64,000 bases of DNA. Source: Citrus sinensis (taxonomy: Eukaryota > Streptophyta > Magnoliopsida > Sapindales > Rutaceae). Below, in pieces: positions 50,301 through 60,675 of the stretch. The DNA lies in NCBI RefSeq assembly GCF_022201045.2, contig NC_068563.1, positions 28,431,001 through 28,495,000 of the forward strand, written 5' to 3'. The notes under the pieces were generated by a model. It was given only the letters and a program-made list of their open reading frames with translations, was not told the origin of the DNA and searched no databases. The stretch's first letter is position 1. Each line of letters begins with the position of its first letter. Position numbers and translations under genes: made by a program.

Positions 50301-52183
50301 AGAAGTAAAGAATATATTTATGGATGCTGACAGATTGAACTGCTAAAATATTTATCAAACAATAAAAGAAATTTTGAGTTTTGAACCCAACTTGTTTGTA
50401 TGAAAAAATATTATGTTAACGGATTCAATTGATAAAATATTTTATCAAATGATAAAAAGAGATTTTGAGTTTTGAACTTGCTTGATATATGTGCAAAAAA
50501 AAAAAAAATATTTTTGTTAATGCAATGCCTAAAAGAACATGCAAATGACCTATAATTTGCGTATATTGTAACTAATAAAATATTAAAATCCAAGGTACCT
50601 AATAATTGAGTTTACTACTGTTTATTTACATGTGCACCGGCCTTGGATCATCTTTATTTTGTCTTATAATGCACGATTATTTTCGGAAAATTGTTGTCTT
50701 TATATTGGATTAAATATAGCAGACAAGACCATTACTAGCTCTTGACTGTTCTTTGTCTTGTATATAATCGAAATCCCGGAATTTTGGTTCAATTTTTCAA
50801 CAAGAAAACAACTTTCTCCATACCTAATTCATTTGTGATGTTAGATTAAAGTTTGTAGTCATATATGCTTTTAACTCAAAAAGCCAAAAATATAAGTTTT
50901 TTTAACGAAATTATCAATGTCTTATCATAAATTGTTTAGAGGAAGATGACAATCAAATTAAACAAGAAAATAAATGTATATAGCGGGCCTCTTAGTTAAC
51001 CAATATATGCCTATAAGCCGAGTAACTTCCGGAATATATAGGAGTATAAATGTATGATCTGCGATTATGCTTGTGCTCCGCCGATCCCATCTTTATTATA
51101 CTCATGAGTATTCAAATCAGAGGGAATTATTATTATATTAAGGAAAGATTATAGGCTACTTTCTAATTACCATAATATAGTACATTCATGACCGTTTACA
51201 GTTTAATTACAAGACCTCATCTTATATACACTTTCAGAATAATATGCATCAGAGCCTAAGGGAGTGAGAAGTGAGAGCAGGCACTTTCATAAGAAAAAGC
51301 AGTTCTTGGAGGCACTTCTGGGTTTGCAAGGTTTGATATTTCTGAGCCACTAGTTGTATTTTAAACTAAGCCGAGAATTTAGGCTGCCCCATAATAAAAT
51401 TGGTATATTAGAAATTTAATAGATTTTTAATTGTAAAAATAAGTTGATAATTATAAAAAAAAAATTAGACCGTTGATGGAGATTAACATAAATTTAGGAA
51501 TCTATTGAAACTAACTTAAATTAGTTTTATTGCGGCACAACTTAAATTTATATACCCTACTACTACTTTGGGTAGTTGACTTCACTTAGTATGTAAACAA
51601 ATAAACCTATATTTCAATAGTGTAAGTATGTAATAAATCATTGATTTAATATAACTTCATTTGCAATTTTGCATGATACTATAGAAAGAGAGTCCATGAT
51701 TAGGAAATTATAGATTTCGAGATACTACAGCTATAGATATTAGGCGAAATACTACACTAAAATCCACAAATATAGCTAATTTATATACTTATGAACGCTT
51801 ATTAACATAATTATGTCTTAATTATGAGCGAATAGCTACTTTCCCAACCTGGTCCCAGTGGTAGTAGTATTATTAATTCATTCGTGTCACAGAAATGTTT
51901 AATTAATTATATGAACTTGTTAACCCCACAATTAATTTTTAAAAATAAAGTTAAATAAAAGTTAATGACAACTTTGAAGGTCCACAATCCAGATTAATCA
52001 CACATCATACATGGTGTATAATTATTCAAAAACTTCTAGTGGGTCCTCTCCTCCTAGCTAGCTTTTTGCTGCTTTAAATGCAGATTAGTTGGCCTCATTA
52101 GCAAGATCTTTCAGCATTACTACTCCTCCTTGTTAATTTTTCTTAAGCCAAAAGCAGCTTCATATTTTCATAAACTATTCAAT
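47305..52183. other. Intergenic region upstream of the NaKR-like gene
   Basis: No gene recognised in nearly 5 kb. It contains an imperfect direct repeat of about 95 bp near 50330-50520 and scattered AT-rich simple sequence. The NaKR promoter must lie at the right end. Confidence 0.55.
50330..50520. repeat. Imperfect tandem duplication of about 95 bp
   Basis: Two adjacent copies share TTTTGAGTTTTGAAC and the preceding AAAATATTTTATCAAA-type block. The second copy has a longer A run near 50496-50509. Divergence indicates an older event. Confidence 0.55.
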
Positions 52184-53342
52184 ATGAAACGGATGGATCT
52201 TTTATGTGCTTCTCCAGCATCAACAGCCATTTGCTCAAGCATAGACCACCGTTCGATGGTCCGTCACAATGGCCATAGACCCATTGATCATCATCATCAT
52301 CGCCATAACCGTAAACCTTATGCACCTTGCTCATCACAATTGCCCATTATCCCAAAGCCTTACAGTATTAGTAATCATGATCATCATCAAAAGAGTAGTA
52401 GAAAAATTTCCGCTAAGCAAACTGATCATTTACGCCGAAAAAGCTCAGCTGACATAACTGATCTCAATGGAGATAGCTCTTATGGTTCCTCTAGATACCT
52501 TCTAAGTGACAAACCCTTCACTGATTGGAAGTCAGAATCCGATCATCATGCCACGGCATTGGTTCGTTCTCAAAGTGCAAAGCCTAAGCTTGTAACCTCA
52601 TCAAATGACTCTCCTTCTTTAAAGTCCTCTTCCACTAATAAGTCGCGTGACAAGGTTTGTGTCATGTCCTAGTAATTTCTTTGTCCTCCAAATTAATTTC
52701 TCTCATTTATTAGTTTTATATCTTTTTGAGTTTAAGGGTCTTGCTCCCCCCCCCCCCCCCCCCCCCCTTTCTGTCTGTTTTGGCAGGTTGTAGTTTTGAG
52801 GGTGTCAATCCACTGCAAGGGCTGTGAAGGAAAAGTGAGAAAGCATATCTCAAAAATGGAAGGTGAGTTCTACAAGAAAACAATATTTTGTAAGGAGTTT
52901 GTCCTTTTAATTTTTGTAATTAAAAGAAAAAGGGCTCAAAAGTTTTAATGTTAATGAGATATAACGATAACGGAAGGATTAACTGGTAAAAGTATATTGA
53001 AAATTTTAGGGGAAAATTGACAATCTTCCATTGGAATCCTTTTCAGCAAAGCATATTTGAACAATGACTCGCTATATTTTATTGTACGTAAAGCATTCAT
53101 ATTTCACAATTTAATCAAGGATTGGGTTTAATTAATTTTGCATAATTTTATGTATAGGAGTGACATCATTCAGTATAGATTTGGCGACAAAGAAGGTGAC
53201 GATCATCGGAGACGTGACCCCATCAGGGGTGCTAGCAAGTGTGTCTAGTGTTAAGAAGGCACAGTTTTGGCCATCTTCAACATCAACATCTTCATCGCTA
53301 TCTTCACCACTCGTTGATATGACCAGTTACCGACAAAACTAG
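52184..53342 (+). CDS. NaKR-type heavy-metal-associated (HMA) domain protein
   Basis: Three exons, 52184-52654, 52787-52862 and 53158-53342, totalling 732 nt and 243 residues; phases close. The start MKRMDLLCASPASTA is chosen because this opening is the family signature; an upstream in-frame ATG at 52130 would add 18 residues. Residues 1-157 are Ser/His-rich and probably disordered, with a His cluster near 30-45. Residues 158-222 form the HMA fold with metal ligands Cys167 and Cys170 in HCKGCEGKV. Intron 1 splits the linker from the domain and intron 2 splits the domain after KMEG, the usual positions in this family. There is no C-terminal CaaX box, unlike HIPP proteins. NaKR1 of Arabidopsis acts in phloem for sodium/potassium balance and long-distance flowering signals; whether this copy does so is inference. 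It may alternatively be the NaKR3/copper-chaperone-like paralogue. Confidence 0.92.
52746..52767. repeat. Poly-C tract (22 C) in NaKR intron 1
   Basis: A 22-base C run lies 19 bases before the intron 1 acceptor (TTGGCAG), in the polypyrimidine-tract position. Its length is likely variable and prone to assembly error; changes could affect branch-point or acceptor use. Confidence 0.9.
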
Positions 53343-54825
53343 GGTTTCTTAATTTCTTTAATTAATAAGCTAGTTTTTGAAGCACCTGCAGAGAGAGTGT
53401 GCCGTTGTGTTGTTGTATTATGCTTAAAGATGCTTAAACAACTAATTAATCATGGACTGTCTGATATGTCATTGTTGTTTATGTAAATGTAAACTGTTTT
53501 TAATGGAATTGGAATCTCAAATATCTGTTGTTTATTGCTTAAAGTAAAAGATGTATTTTGGAATCATCGTCATCATCATCGTATTTCTTGGAGCAAACAA
53601 CGATCATGTGTCTTTATAAATATTCTTTCCATTTGATTATACTTAAACTCCTGCAAAATAAGCTGGCATCTCTGAATTCCCTTACTGCTTCCCGTGTGAC
53701 GCCAACCTGCTTGTGGGGGCGTAAGAGGAATTTGCACTGTCACCCACTATTCATTAATATGCATTCATGGCCGATAAATATACAGATCTGTGACTGTAAA
53801 TCAACATTAATTATATTGCCTAAAATCTGCATTAATTTAAAATTGCCAAGAATAATCTATATTCCAAGTTAATTAATCCCCCAGTATATTAGATGAGTAA
53901 TTGGAATTCCATGTTTTAGCGATGATGACAAACCGTGGCAACGTGCATGCGGTGTTAATGGTCGGCACTCAAGTACTCGGGATTCAAATTTGTGTTGATT
54001 CTGAAAGGAAATGGGACAGAGACGACATCCACGACTTTTTCTTTTCATTATTTTTCGTAAGGTCACTATATATGGTGGGTGGTTTAATTTGTTCTTTTCG
54101 TAAGGTCAGAAATTTCGGAATCCTCTTTTTTATTTAATTCATAAGAATTTGGAGATCATCATATCCTCACATATACTAGTGAATATGTACACAAGTCAGT
54201 TATACTAAGTGTACAATCAATGGCCATTAGTAGTCCACTCCAAATTGATTAAAAATGACCCCTTAAAGCATACAGCGATTGTTGTTGGATCTAAGGTAAA
54301 TTAAGCTTAGCATAGTCTCTAAAGTTACGGGCAATTACGTACTAAAACAAGTTCTTGAATCTTTGGTGGTGATTCCTTTTTCGTTGTGTGCAAATATGCC
54401 TTCCCCACAATGAACCAAATGATGACACTAAGCCTACACTTTTGGTAGCAAGTCCATTTCAGAATTTACCAATTGTGGGTCTACCTTCCACCTCTTTCTT
54501 TCTGTTTCTTGTGTTTTTGCTTTTGGAAGCTTTCTGGACCAAATAATTATGAGACTGCTGGGAAAAAAAGGGGAAAAAATAAAACAAAAATAAAGGGGAA
54601 TTGGAATATCACTAGGTGAAGTTAACCAAGGAAAATTCCAAACCTCATCCACATTTATAAGAATTTCAATTAATGATTTTATTCTTTGGTCCAGATGTTT
54701 GGTTATATAACTTTTAGTTTCTTTGACCAAAAGGGTCCACTTATCAAAAGATTATTATATGATTAAGCGAAAATTATAAAAGGCAATTTAATTTGGTGAT
54801 CTCGGTCGGCGCATATAGGTAGTGA
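53343..54825. other. Intergenic, downstream of NaKR-like gene
   Basis: The first few hundred bases probably contain the 3' UTR. Otherwise no gene recognised; open frames at 53558-53872 and 53869-54137 have no similarity I know. Confidence 0.5.
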
Positions 54826-55220
54826 TATTTTTTTTTTAATATTGTTATACAGGACTATAGGTATTACAATTAATATTTACAAATAGATTCTACAATTGGA
54901 ATCTTCTTCGTGGCATGTATTCCTCTGAAGCGCTGCCCAAATTCTTCAAACCTTCTCAAATATTCGAGGGCTGTCCACTCTACTCACATTTCGTCATGTA
55001 TTCCTCTGAAGCGCTGTCCAAATTCTTCAAACCTTCTCAAATATTCGAGGGCTGTCCACTCTACTCACATTTCGTGAGGAATAGACTGGCTCCACTCAAT
55101 TATTTGATAATTGAGGAAGGATTGTAAATAAGCCCCATAAATGCTTTTATGAAGGCTCGAACCCTTTCACTCATTATTCTAAGTGCAAGAATTCTCCCAC
55201 TGGACCAAAGGCCCATTGGT
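54826..55220 (-). mobile_element. tRNA-derived SINE with internally duplicated body
   Basis: Read on the minus strand, the head has an A box TGGTCCAGTGG (55197-55207) and a B box GGTTCGAGCC (55154-55163) about 34 nt apart, as in a tRNA promoter. The body follows, then an A-rich tail ending near 54826. Flanks are near-identical 14-bp direct repeats: CATATAGGTAGTGA at 54812-54825 and CACATAGGTAGCGA at 55221-55234, a target-site duplication with two mismatches. The element is about 395 bp; without the internal 81-bp duplication it would be about 314 bp. Confidence 0.82.
54915..55076. repeat. 81-bp tandem duplication within the SINE
   Basis: Two adjacent copies, 54915-54995 and 54996-55076, differ by only about two bases. 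Because 81 is a multiple of three, the plus strand reads as a two-unit peptide repeat (MYSSEALPKFFKPSQIF in each), but this is a by-product of the SINE and not evidence of a gene. Confidence 0.92.
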
Positions 55221-55234
55221 CACATAGGTAGCGA

Positions 55235-55653
55235 CATTAATTGGCCTTAACTGAAAAATCTTTTTCTCTTTTTGTGAGAAGCGTTAATTTGGACATGGAT
55301 AAGATCATTTTCTATATATATTAAGAAATTTAGCTCCTGTTGCAATATTTTATTGTGTGATAAAAAAAGGTTGCTTTACTAAGTATGTATGTACTCCTAT
55401 AATTATCGATAAATTATACACACATTGTTTTAAATTCGTGTGTGTTCAGAACGAATCTGAATGTTGAATTTTATATATAATATGTGTTGTTGTGGGTGCC
55501 TCCGCAAAACCGCATGGATCATTCTTACAAAATATTTAAATGGGGTCTGAGAATTCAATTCTAAGAAGAAATAGGACACGCAAATTTATCACTTAAACTG
55601 TTGATTTATTCTAAATTCGTTAAAGTAAAAAGGTACAACTCACATCGGATTAA
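55235..55653. other. Intergenic
   Basis: AT-rich spacer between the SINE and the Tourist-like element; nothing recognised. Confidence 0.5.
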
Positions 55654-56679
55654 GGGCCAGTTTGGTAATGCTGCAGCTTTTAAAATAATTGCTGTTAGCT
55701 GTGCTGTAAAAATAATTAACTGTGAAGAGAATCAGTTAAGTATTTGGTAAATTTTATTTTTAAAAGTACTGTGAATTTTGAAAACAGTTATGGGTGCTTG
55801 GTAAATCTTATTGTTAAACTGCTGTAAAAAAATAAATAACTAAAATGTACATAATGTAGGATAAAATTTACTTATACATATAAAAATGTACACGTACAAT
55901 ATCTCGTTGAATCAAACAATATTTTTTTTATTATAAAAATGTGGAATTGGCATATTAACTTCTTGCCGAACAACATAAACGTAGCACTTTCTATAGCTTT
56001 GTGCCATGTATCTTTAGTTACACAAACTATTCTTATGGAAAAAACGAAGCGTCTTATGGAAAAAACGCAAGACAAACAACAAATATTGTAATAATAAAAA
56101 TTGCATAGCCATAGAATCGTTTATAATAAAAAATCCAATTAAGACAAACAATGAATATTATAATAAAAATTACATAGGCATAGAATTGTTTATATATAAA
56201 CAAACCCAAATAAGACAAACAACAAATATTATAATAAAAATTACATTGAATATGCATGAAAAGGGTGATGAATCACTTACTGTTATTGAATATGGTGATG
56301 GAACACGTACTGAATCTTGCTTTGTTGCACTAGAGAAGTTTTGATAGAACACAAAATATGAAGAAATAGGGTAAACGAAAGGTGTGCGTTAATTACAATA
56401 AAAAATTATTAAAATATTGATTTTGTTTCCAATTTAAATAAGAATAATTTCGGGTTTAAGTAATAATTGTAAGGATGTTTATGGAATTATATTAAATGAT
56501 AAAATTGATTCTCAAAATCAGAATCTAAAAGTTACTCCTTCCCTGCTTTTCAAAATTAACTGTAGGAGGAGCTGATTTTAACAAAAGTGATTTTGATTTT
56601 TTTTTACCAAACACCAAAATTAGTTTTTAAATTTTTAAAATCACTTTTAACCCTCCCAAAAATAATCTCAAACGGGGCC
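55654..56679. mobile_element. Tourist-like non-autonomous element, 1.03 kb, TAA target duplication
   Basis: The left terminus GGGCCAGTTTGGTAATGC and the right terminus in reverse GGCCCCGTTTGAGATTAT are inverted repeats of the GGGCC-GTTTG type. TAA flanks both sides (55651-55653 and 56680-56682). Subterminal stretches repeat GGTAA and AAAATCA-type blocks. No transposase similarity is visible. The interior carries a three-unit tandem repeat (separate entry). Confidence 0.72.
56069..56250. repeat. Three tandem units of about 71 bp inside the Tourist-like element
   Basis: Units start AAGACAAACAACAAATATT at 56069, 56141 and 56212 (periods 72 and 71); the third is truncated. Each contains AATAAAAATTRCATAGSCATAG-like sequence in the first two. 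A short repeat TTATGGAAAAAACG also occurs twice just before, near 56034-56066. Confidence 0.8.
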
Positions 56680-57851
56680 TAAGTGGTGTGATACCTATAA
56701 ATTCATTACAAATATTGAGATGATACTATATATATTTACATCACGCAACATTTTTATAAAAAAAAAATTATTATATGAGATTTTTTTTAATATTCAAACA
56801 TTGATTCAAGTGTCGAAGTACTTTTTTGTAAGTATACGATCAAACATTTTAGACCAAGACGATTGTAGATCGGGAGAGAGTGACCGATGATTCAAAGCTA
56901 AACTTCCGTTAACGATTGAGCTCCTTCAATCATCTTTTCAAAATTACAAGTTCCAACTTTTTTTTTTCTTTCTTTTAAAGACGTACCAACTTGTTCTTAG
57001 TGACCATAAAAGATAAAAAAAAAATACATATACACCATCAACTACAAATAATATATAAGAACAGAATCAATTGAATGAGTTCCAAACCATGTGACCATAT
57101 GAAGGAAAAATTTTGAAAAGAAAAAAAATGAAAATGATGGCTAACATGTTGGGATTAATCATATCCTTATGCATTTAGCATAAATACGACAAAGAAACAT
57201 ATTTGTTTGTTTTCTCTCCTTTTCCAGACATGAAATCATATTCTAACATTTCGCGACGTTGAAAGAATGGTGTATGCTTGGTTTCCCTTTTAAACAATTT
57301 TACAGGAGCTCTGAAACTGTTCATCAACATGCCGCACAAAATCTGTTGTTTATTCTTACCCCACTAATAAGTGCTTTAATAACTAATTTATATTTTATGG
57401 AGATGAGAATCTCTATTGTCTAAATTGGATTTTGATGAAGACTGGTGCAGCAGTGCATGCTCTTTGAGTCTAAATTGAGTGTCATTTGAATTTTTGAGCT
57501 GGTGTTTCAATCGGTGAAAGTCTATATCATGGGCCACATTGAAGTCCATTAGTCTTTATATGTCTCCTTACCTAGAAACCCATTAGCCCAATCTTGTCTT
57601 TCCAATCTTGTGATAAAATATTAGTTCACATGCAATGAGGCAAGGGGCTCCGGTTTCCAACCAAACCTAGATAAGATGCCGATGTCCATTTGCAACAACT
57701 CCAATAGCATCTACTCCAATATTTCGGTTATGGACTCACCGTTACTATGTATATACACTAACAAATTCATCTTCTTTTTAATCCCATGCGACAACAATCT
57801 TCAAAGTTTCCTTTGATTCAGTCAAAATCAATTTGCTATTCACATATCCAA
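56680..57851. other. Intergenic, upstream of the first dirigent gene
   Basis: No gene recognised. The right end holds the presumptive promoter: a TATATAC motif at 57750-57756 lies about 100 nt before the chosen start codon. Confidence 0.5.
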
Positions 57852-58715
57852 ATGACCAAAAAGTTCTCACTTAGCTCTAATTGTAAATCACTCAGAGCCA
57901 TTCTTCAACTCTGGCTGCTAGCCATCACTTTAAGATGTGGCAATGCAGCAAGAATTTTCACTGAGGATGACGACACTGACACTCCAACTCCCCCACCTGT
58001 CCCACCACCGGAAGCACATCCCCCATTGTCATTCTTCATTCATGACATCCTTGGTGGATCAGCTCCCTCAGAGAGAGTTGTAGCTGGGATCACAGCCAGC
58101 ACTCAAATCAACGGTCTGCCTTTCTCGAAACCCAATAATCGGGTCTTCCCAATCAAAGGCGGGGTCCCTCTTGTCACTGCTAACAATGGCATCAATATTA
58201 ACAATGGGTTTGTAAACAACAACAACCTCCCATTCCTGGGTGGCCCAAATGGTGCAACGGTCAGTACAGTTATTAGCAACAATGGTAACAACAATCTTGT
58301 CACCAATGGCAACGCACTCCTATTTGTCACTGCTGGCCTGCTCCCACAGGGAGCTGCATTGCAAAACCCGATCTTTGGGGCAATAACAGTTATTGATGAT
58401 GAATTAACTGAAGGGCATGAGCTAGGAGCTTCTGTTATTGGCAAAGCACAGGGGTTTTAGTTAGCTAGCTCACTGGATGGCAGTAGCCAAACCATGGCAT
58501 TTTCTGCTATTTTTGGTGATCATGAAGAGGATACGATCAGTTTCTTTGGAGTGCACCGCACGGCTTCACATGAATCAGGGATAGCTGTGGTTGGTGGAAC
58601 TGGCAAGTATGAGAATGCAGAAGGGTATGCCACCATTGAGACGCTTCACCTCACCAATCAACACACTACTGATGGTGTTGAAGCAGTTCTTGAGTTTACT
58701 GTCTATCTCACTTAA
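57852..58715 (+). pseudogene. Dirigent protein (ESB1/DIR25-type) gene interrupted by one stop codon
   Basis: The frame runs 287 codons from ATG 57852 to TAA 58713-58715, but codon 203 is TAG (58458-58460), where the neighbouring paralogue has Tyr in GFYVASS. Everything else is intact: an N-terminal signal-peptide-like segment (LQLWLLAITLRCGNA), a Pro/Asp-rich linker, SFFIHDILGG, an Asn-rich repeat region (about 110-155), then FGAITVIDDELTEGHELG before the stop and DTISFFGVHRTASHES and GGTGKYENAEGYATIETLH after it. Dirigents guide stereoselective coupling of monolignol radicals in the wall; the ESB1 group patterns lignin at the Casparian strip. Truncation at 202 residues would remove half of the eight-stranded barrel, so function is unlikely unless the stop is an allele, an assembly error or read through. 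An upstream in-frame ATG at 57786 is less likely, because MTKKFS matches MTNRKS of the paralogue. Confidence 0.8.
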
Positions 58716-58863
58716 TAATAACTATTTCTTGTCTTGTAATTTGCTTGGAAGTTTATCTATTTTAACTTTCACATTTTGCAATAGTCTCTTTGTTTGAATC
58801 AAAACTCTTTTATCAAAGATTGTTGAATTATCTTCAGGTTCATGCTATAGTTATATGCAACTG

Positions 58864-58898
<35 letters not shown>

Positions 58899-58958
58899 TG
58901 GGATGAGTATACAACAGTTCTTCTTTACAAGAAGAGACACAATTTTAGTGGTCAAATT
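58716..58958. other. 3' flank of first dirigent gene with (ATT)n
   Basis: Contains an (ATT)n microsatellite at about 58868-58898 and the probable 3' UTR of the plus-strand dirigent gene. Confidence 0.5.
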
Positions 58959-59234
58959 TTACATATTTCTGATATATGCGTTCGGTGTGACAGGCAACTG
59001 ATCTTTCTCTTGAAAAATATCTTCCAATTCCTTTCTTGCCCTTTTCTTCATCTTGGCTTCCAATTCGAGGCTTTTCTGCATTCACAATTTGGAGGTTACA
59101 GAACCGTTGATGATAGGCTATATCTGTAAAAGTAACATAAATTTGATCAACATAATTACTAAAGTTGGGAGAAAGAAAAGAGGCGCCAATAATAATTTGA
59201 TCACCTTGAACTTCATAATGTTTAATTCGATAGT
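58959..59234 (-). CDS. Unidentified gene end: two candidate 3' exons
   Basis: On the minus strand a 30-nt exon (59205-59234, encoding TIELNIMKFK) is bounded by a TTTTAG acceptor and an AAG/GTGATC donor. After a 129-nt intron ending GAATGCAG, a second exon (58959-59075) continues in phase with KSLELEAKMKKRARKELEDI, then FQEKDQLPVTPNAYIRNM and a TAA stop. The spliced frame is charged and probably helical or coiled-coil, with codon use that looks coding. Upstream exons were not found with confidence; an open segment (LSPEERLQKEL region, 59240-59325) and an ADNVWMLSL region near 59360-59390 may belong to it or be remnants. I do not recognise the family. It could be the end of a real small gene or a decayed fragment. 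An unspliced frame over 58945-59325 is an alternative reading. Confidence 0.35.
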
Positions 59235-59775
59235 CTAAAATGGTTTTCATGATCCATGTTAGGTGAAGCTCCTTCTGCAGTCTTTCTTCAGGAGAGAGCT
59301 CAATATGAGCTTCAATCCTCTCCAATTAAAATATTGGAAACTGACATTGAAGTATGCAACGACAACATCCAAACATTATCAGCCTGCTGAAGGCACATAA
59401 AAGTTTTTCTAATATTAGTTCCAAGGCATGCGAGTGATTAACTTAAACTCCTAAATTCTTGCTTAGGTTCAAGAAAGAACACAGTGGAATTAAACACTTT
59501 CTGCATTGAGACGAGATAAATGAACTTGTGAACAAGGTTTGGCATGTGGTATCTTATTTACATTGAGCTACAGCATCGTTTAATCTAGTTCCAGAGAAAG
59601 AAAATTCTATCTGGACTGTTCTTCTAAATTTAATCATATCAGGGAATTCATATAACATGGGAAAAATTTTGCATTTGATATCGAAACAAGGAACAAAATA
59701 GATAGTATTAAATTTCTAACACAAAGTTAATAACATGCATAAAACGACCTCCTCTAAATCAAAACACATCAGTAA
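59235..59775. other. Spacer between the unidentified exons and the second dirigent gene
   Basis: AT-rich; may contain further exons of the unidentified minus-strand gene and the 3' UTR of the second dirigent gene. No firm feature. Confidence 0.45.
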
Positions 59776-60675
59776 CTAGTAAGTAAGAAACACAGTGAGC
59801 TGCAGCAGAGTCTCAACTCCATCAATGTTATGCTGATTGGTAGCTGGAAAGGTCTTAACAGTGGCATAACCCTTAGCATTGACATACTTACCAGTGCCAC
59901 CAATGATTGCAAGCTGAGACTCTGAAACAGCGGTTCTGTGGACTCCAAAGAAGCTGATGCTATCAGCATAACCACCACTCTCAAACATGGCTGTAAAAGC
60001 CATGGTCTGGCTTGTCCCATCTTCAGAACTTGCCACATAAAACCCTTGTACCTTACCAACCAGACCGGACCCTAGCTCATGATCTTCAGTTAGTTCATCA
60101 TCAATCACAGTCAATGTCCCAAACATTAGCTTCTGAAAGGTACTTCCAGCAGGAACTTGACCTCCATTCAGGACTGGTATATTGGCAAACCCACCATTGG
60201 GAAAGTTGTTTCCATTGTTTTGGGCTACACCAGCTGTGGTTCCACTAAGGCCGGTAAGGAAAGGAACATTGTTATTGTTAACAAGTCCATTGTTGTTGTT
60301 GTTGAGAGGAACACCATTGTTTAGTGGGAGGTTTGCACCGTTGGGTTTGGCAAAGGCAACTTGACCAGTGACTGCTGGGTTGGCAGCAATCCCAGTGACA
60401 GCTCTAGCCGAGGGGTTTGAGCCACCAAGTATGTCATGCATGAAGAAAATTAACGGATGGTGGGTGTATGCATTGGTCACAGCAGCAGCACTGGTGGCTG
60501 CAGACGGGCCAGCAGGTGTTACAACTGAACCGGGTGTCACCGGTGCAGTGGTGGGAACAGGTGTTTCATCCTCATCAAGGATTCGAGCAGAGGAAGTGCA
60601 GGTTAGTGCAAGAGATAATAGCAGTAGGAAGAATAGAGGCTTCAATGGAGCACAGAGTGACTTGCGGTTTGTCAT
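59776..60675 (-). CDS. Dirigent protein, ESB1/DIR24-25-type
   Basis: Single-exon, intact, 299 residues. Residues 1-30 form a signal peptide (LFFLLLLSLALTCTSSA), so the protein enters the apoplast. A Thr/Pro/Ala-rich linker follows to about residue 72, then LIFFMHDILGG, an Asn-rich low-complexity region (about 115-165), and the dirigent barrel from about 170 to the end. The barrel includes FGTLTVIDDELTEDHELG, GKVQGFYVASS, SISFFGVHRT, IIGGTGKYVNAKGYATVK and DGVETLLQLTVFLTY. The N-terminal extension and the Asn-rich insert separate this ESB1-like group from ordinary dirigents. The role is inferred from ESB1: localising lignin polymerisation in endodermal Casparian strips. It is convergent with, and a paralogue of, the interrupted plus-strand gene; in this pair it is the copy still able to make a full barrel. 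Confidence 0.95.
   Translation of the reverse strand: MTNRKSLCAPLKPLFFLLLLSLALTCTSSARILDEDETPVPTTAPVTPGSVVTPAGPSAATSAAAVTNAYTHHPLIFFMHDILGGSNPSARAVTGIAANPAVTGQVAFAKPNGANLPLNNGVPLNNNNNGLVNNNNVPFLTGLSGTTAGVAQNNGNNFPNGGFANIPVLNGGQVPAGSTFQKLMFGTLTVIDDELTEDHELGSGLVGKVQGFYVASSEDGTSQTMAFTAMFESGGYADSISFFGVHRTAVSESQLAIIGGTGKYVNAKGYATVKTFPATNQHNIDGVETLLQLTVFLTY

Noticed and set aside
54915-55127. 70-codon frame with a perfect 27-residue peptide repeat
   Set aside because: It lies inside the SINE body, antisense to the element; the peptide repeat is the 81-bp DNA duplication.
56069-56250. CRISPR-like regularly spaced repeats
   Set aside because: Units are contiguous tandem repeats without unique spacers, inside a plant transposon.
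58261-58500. An intron that would remove the TAG in the first dirigent gene
   Set aside because: A TTTTAG acceptor-like site exists at the stop, but any intron would delete conserved barrel residues, and the paralogue is colinear without an intron.
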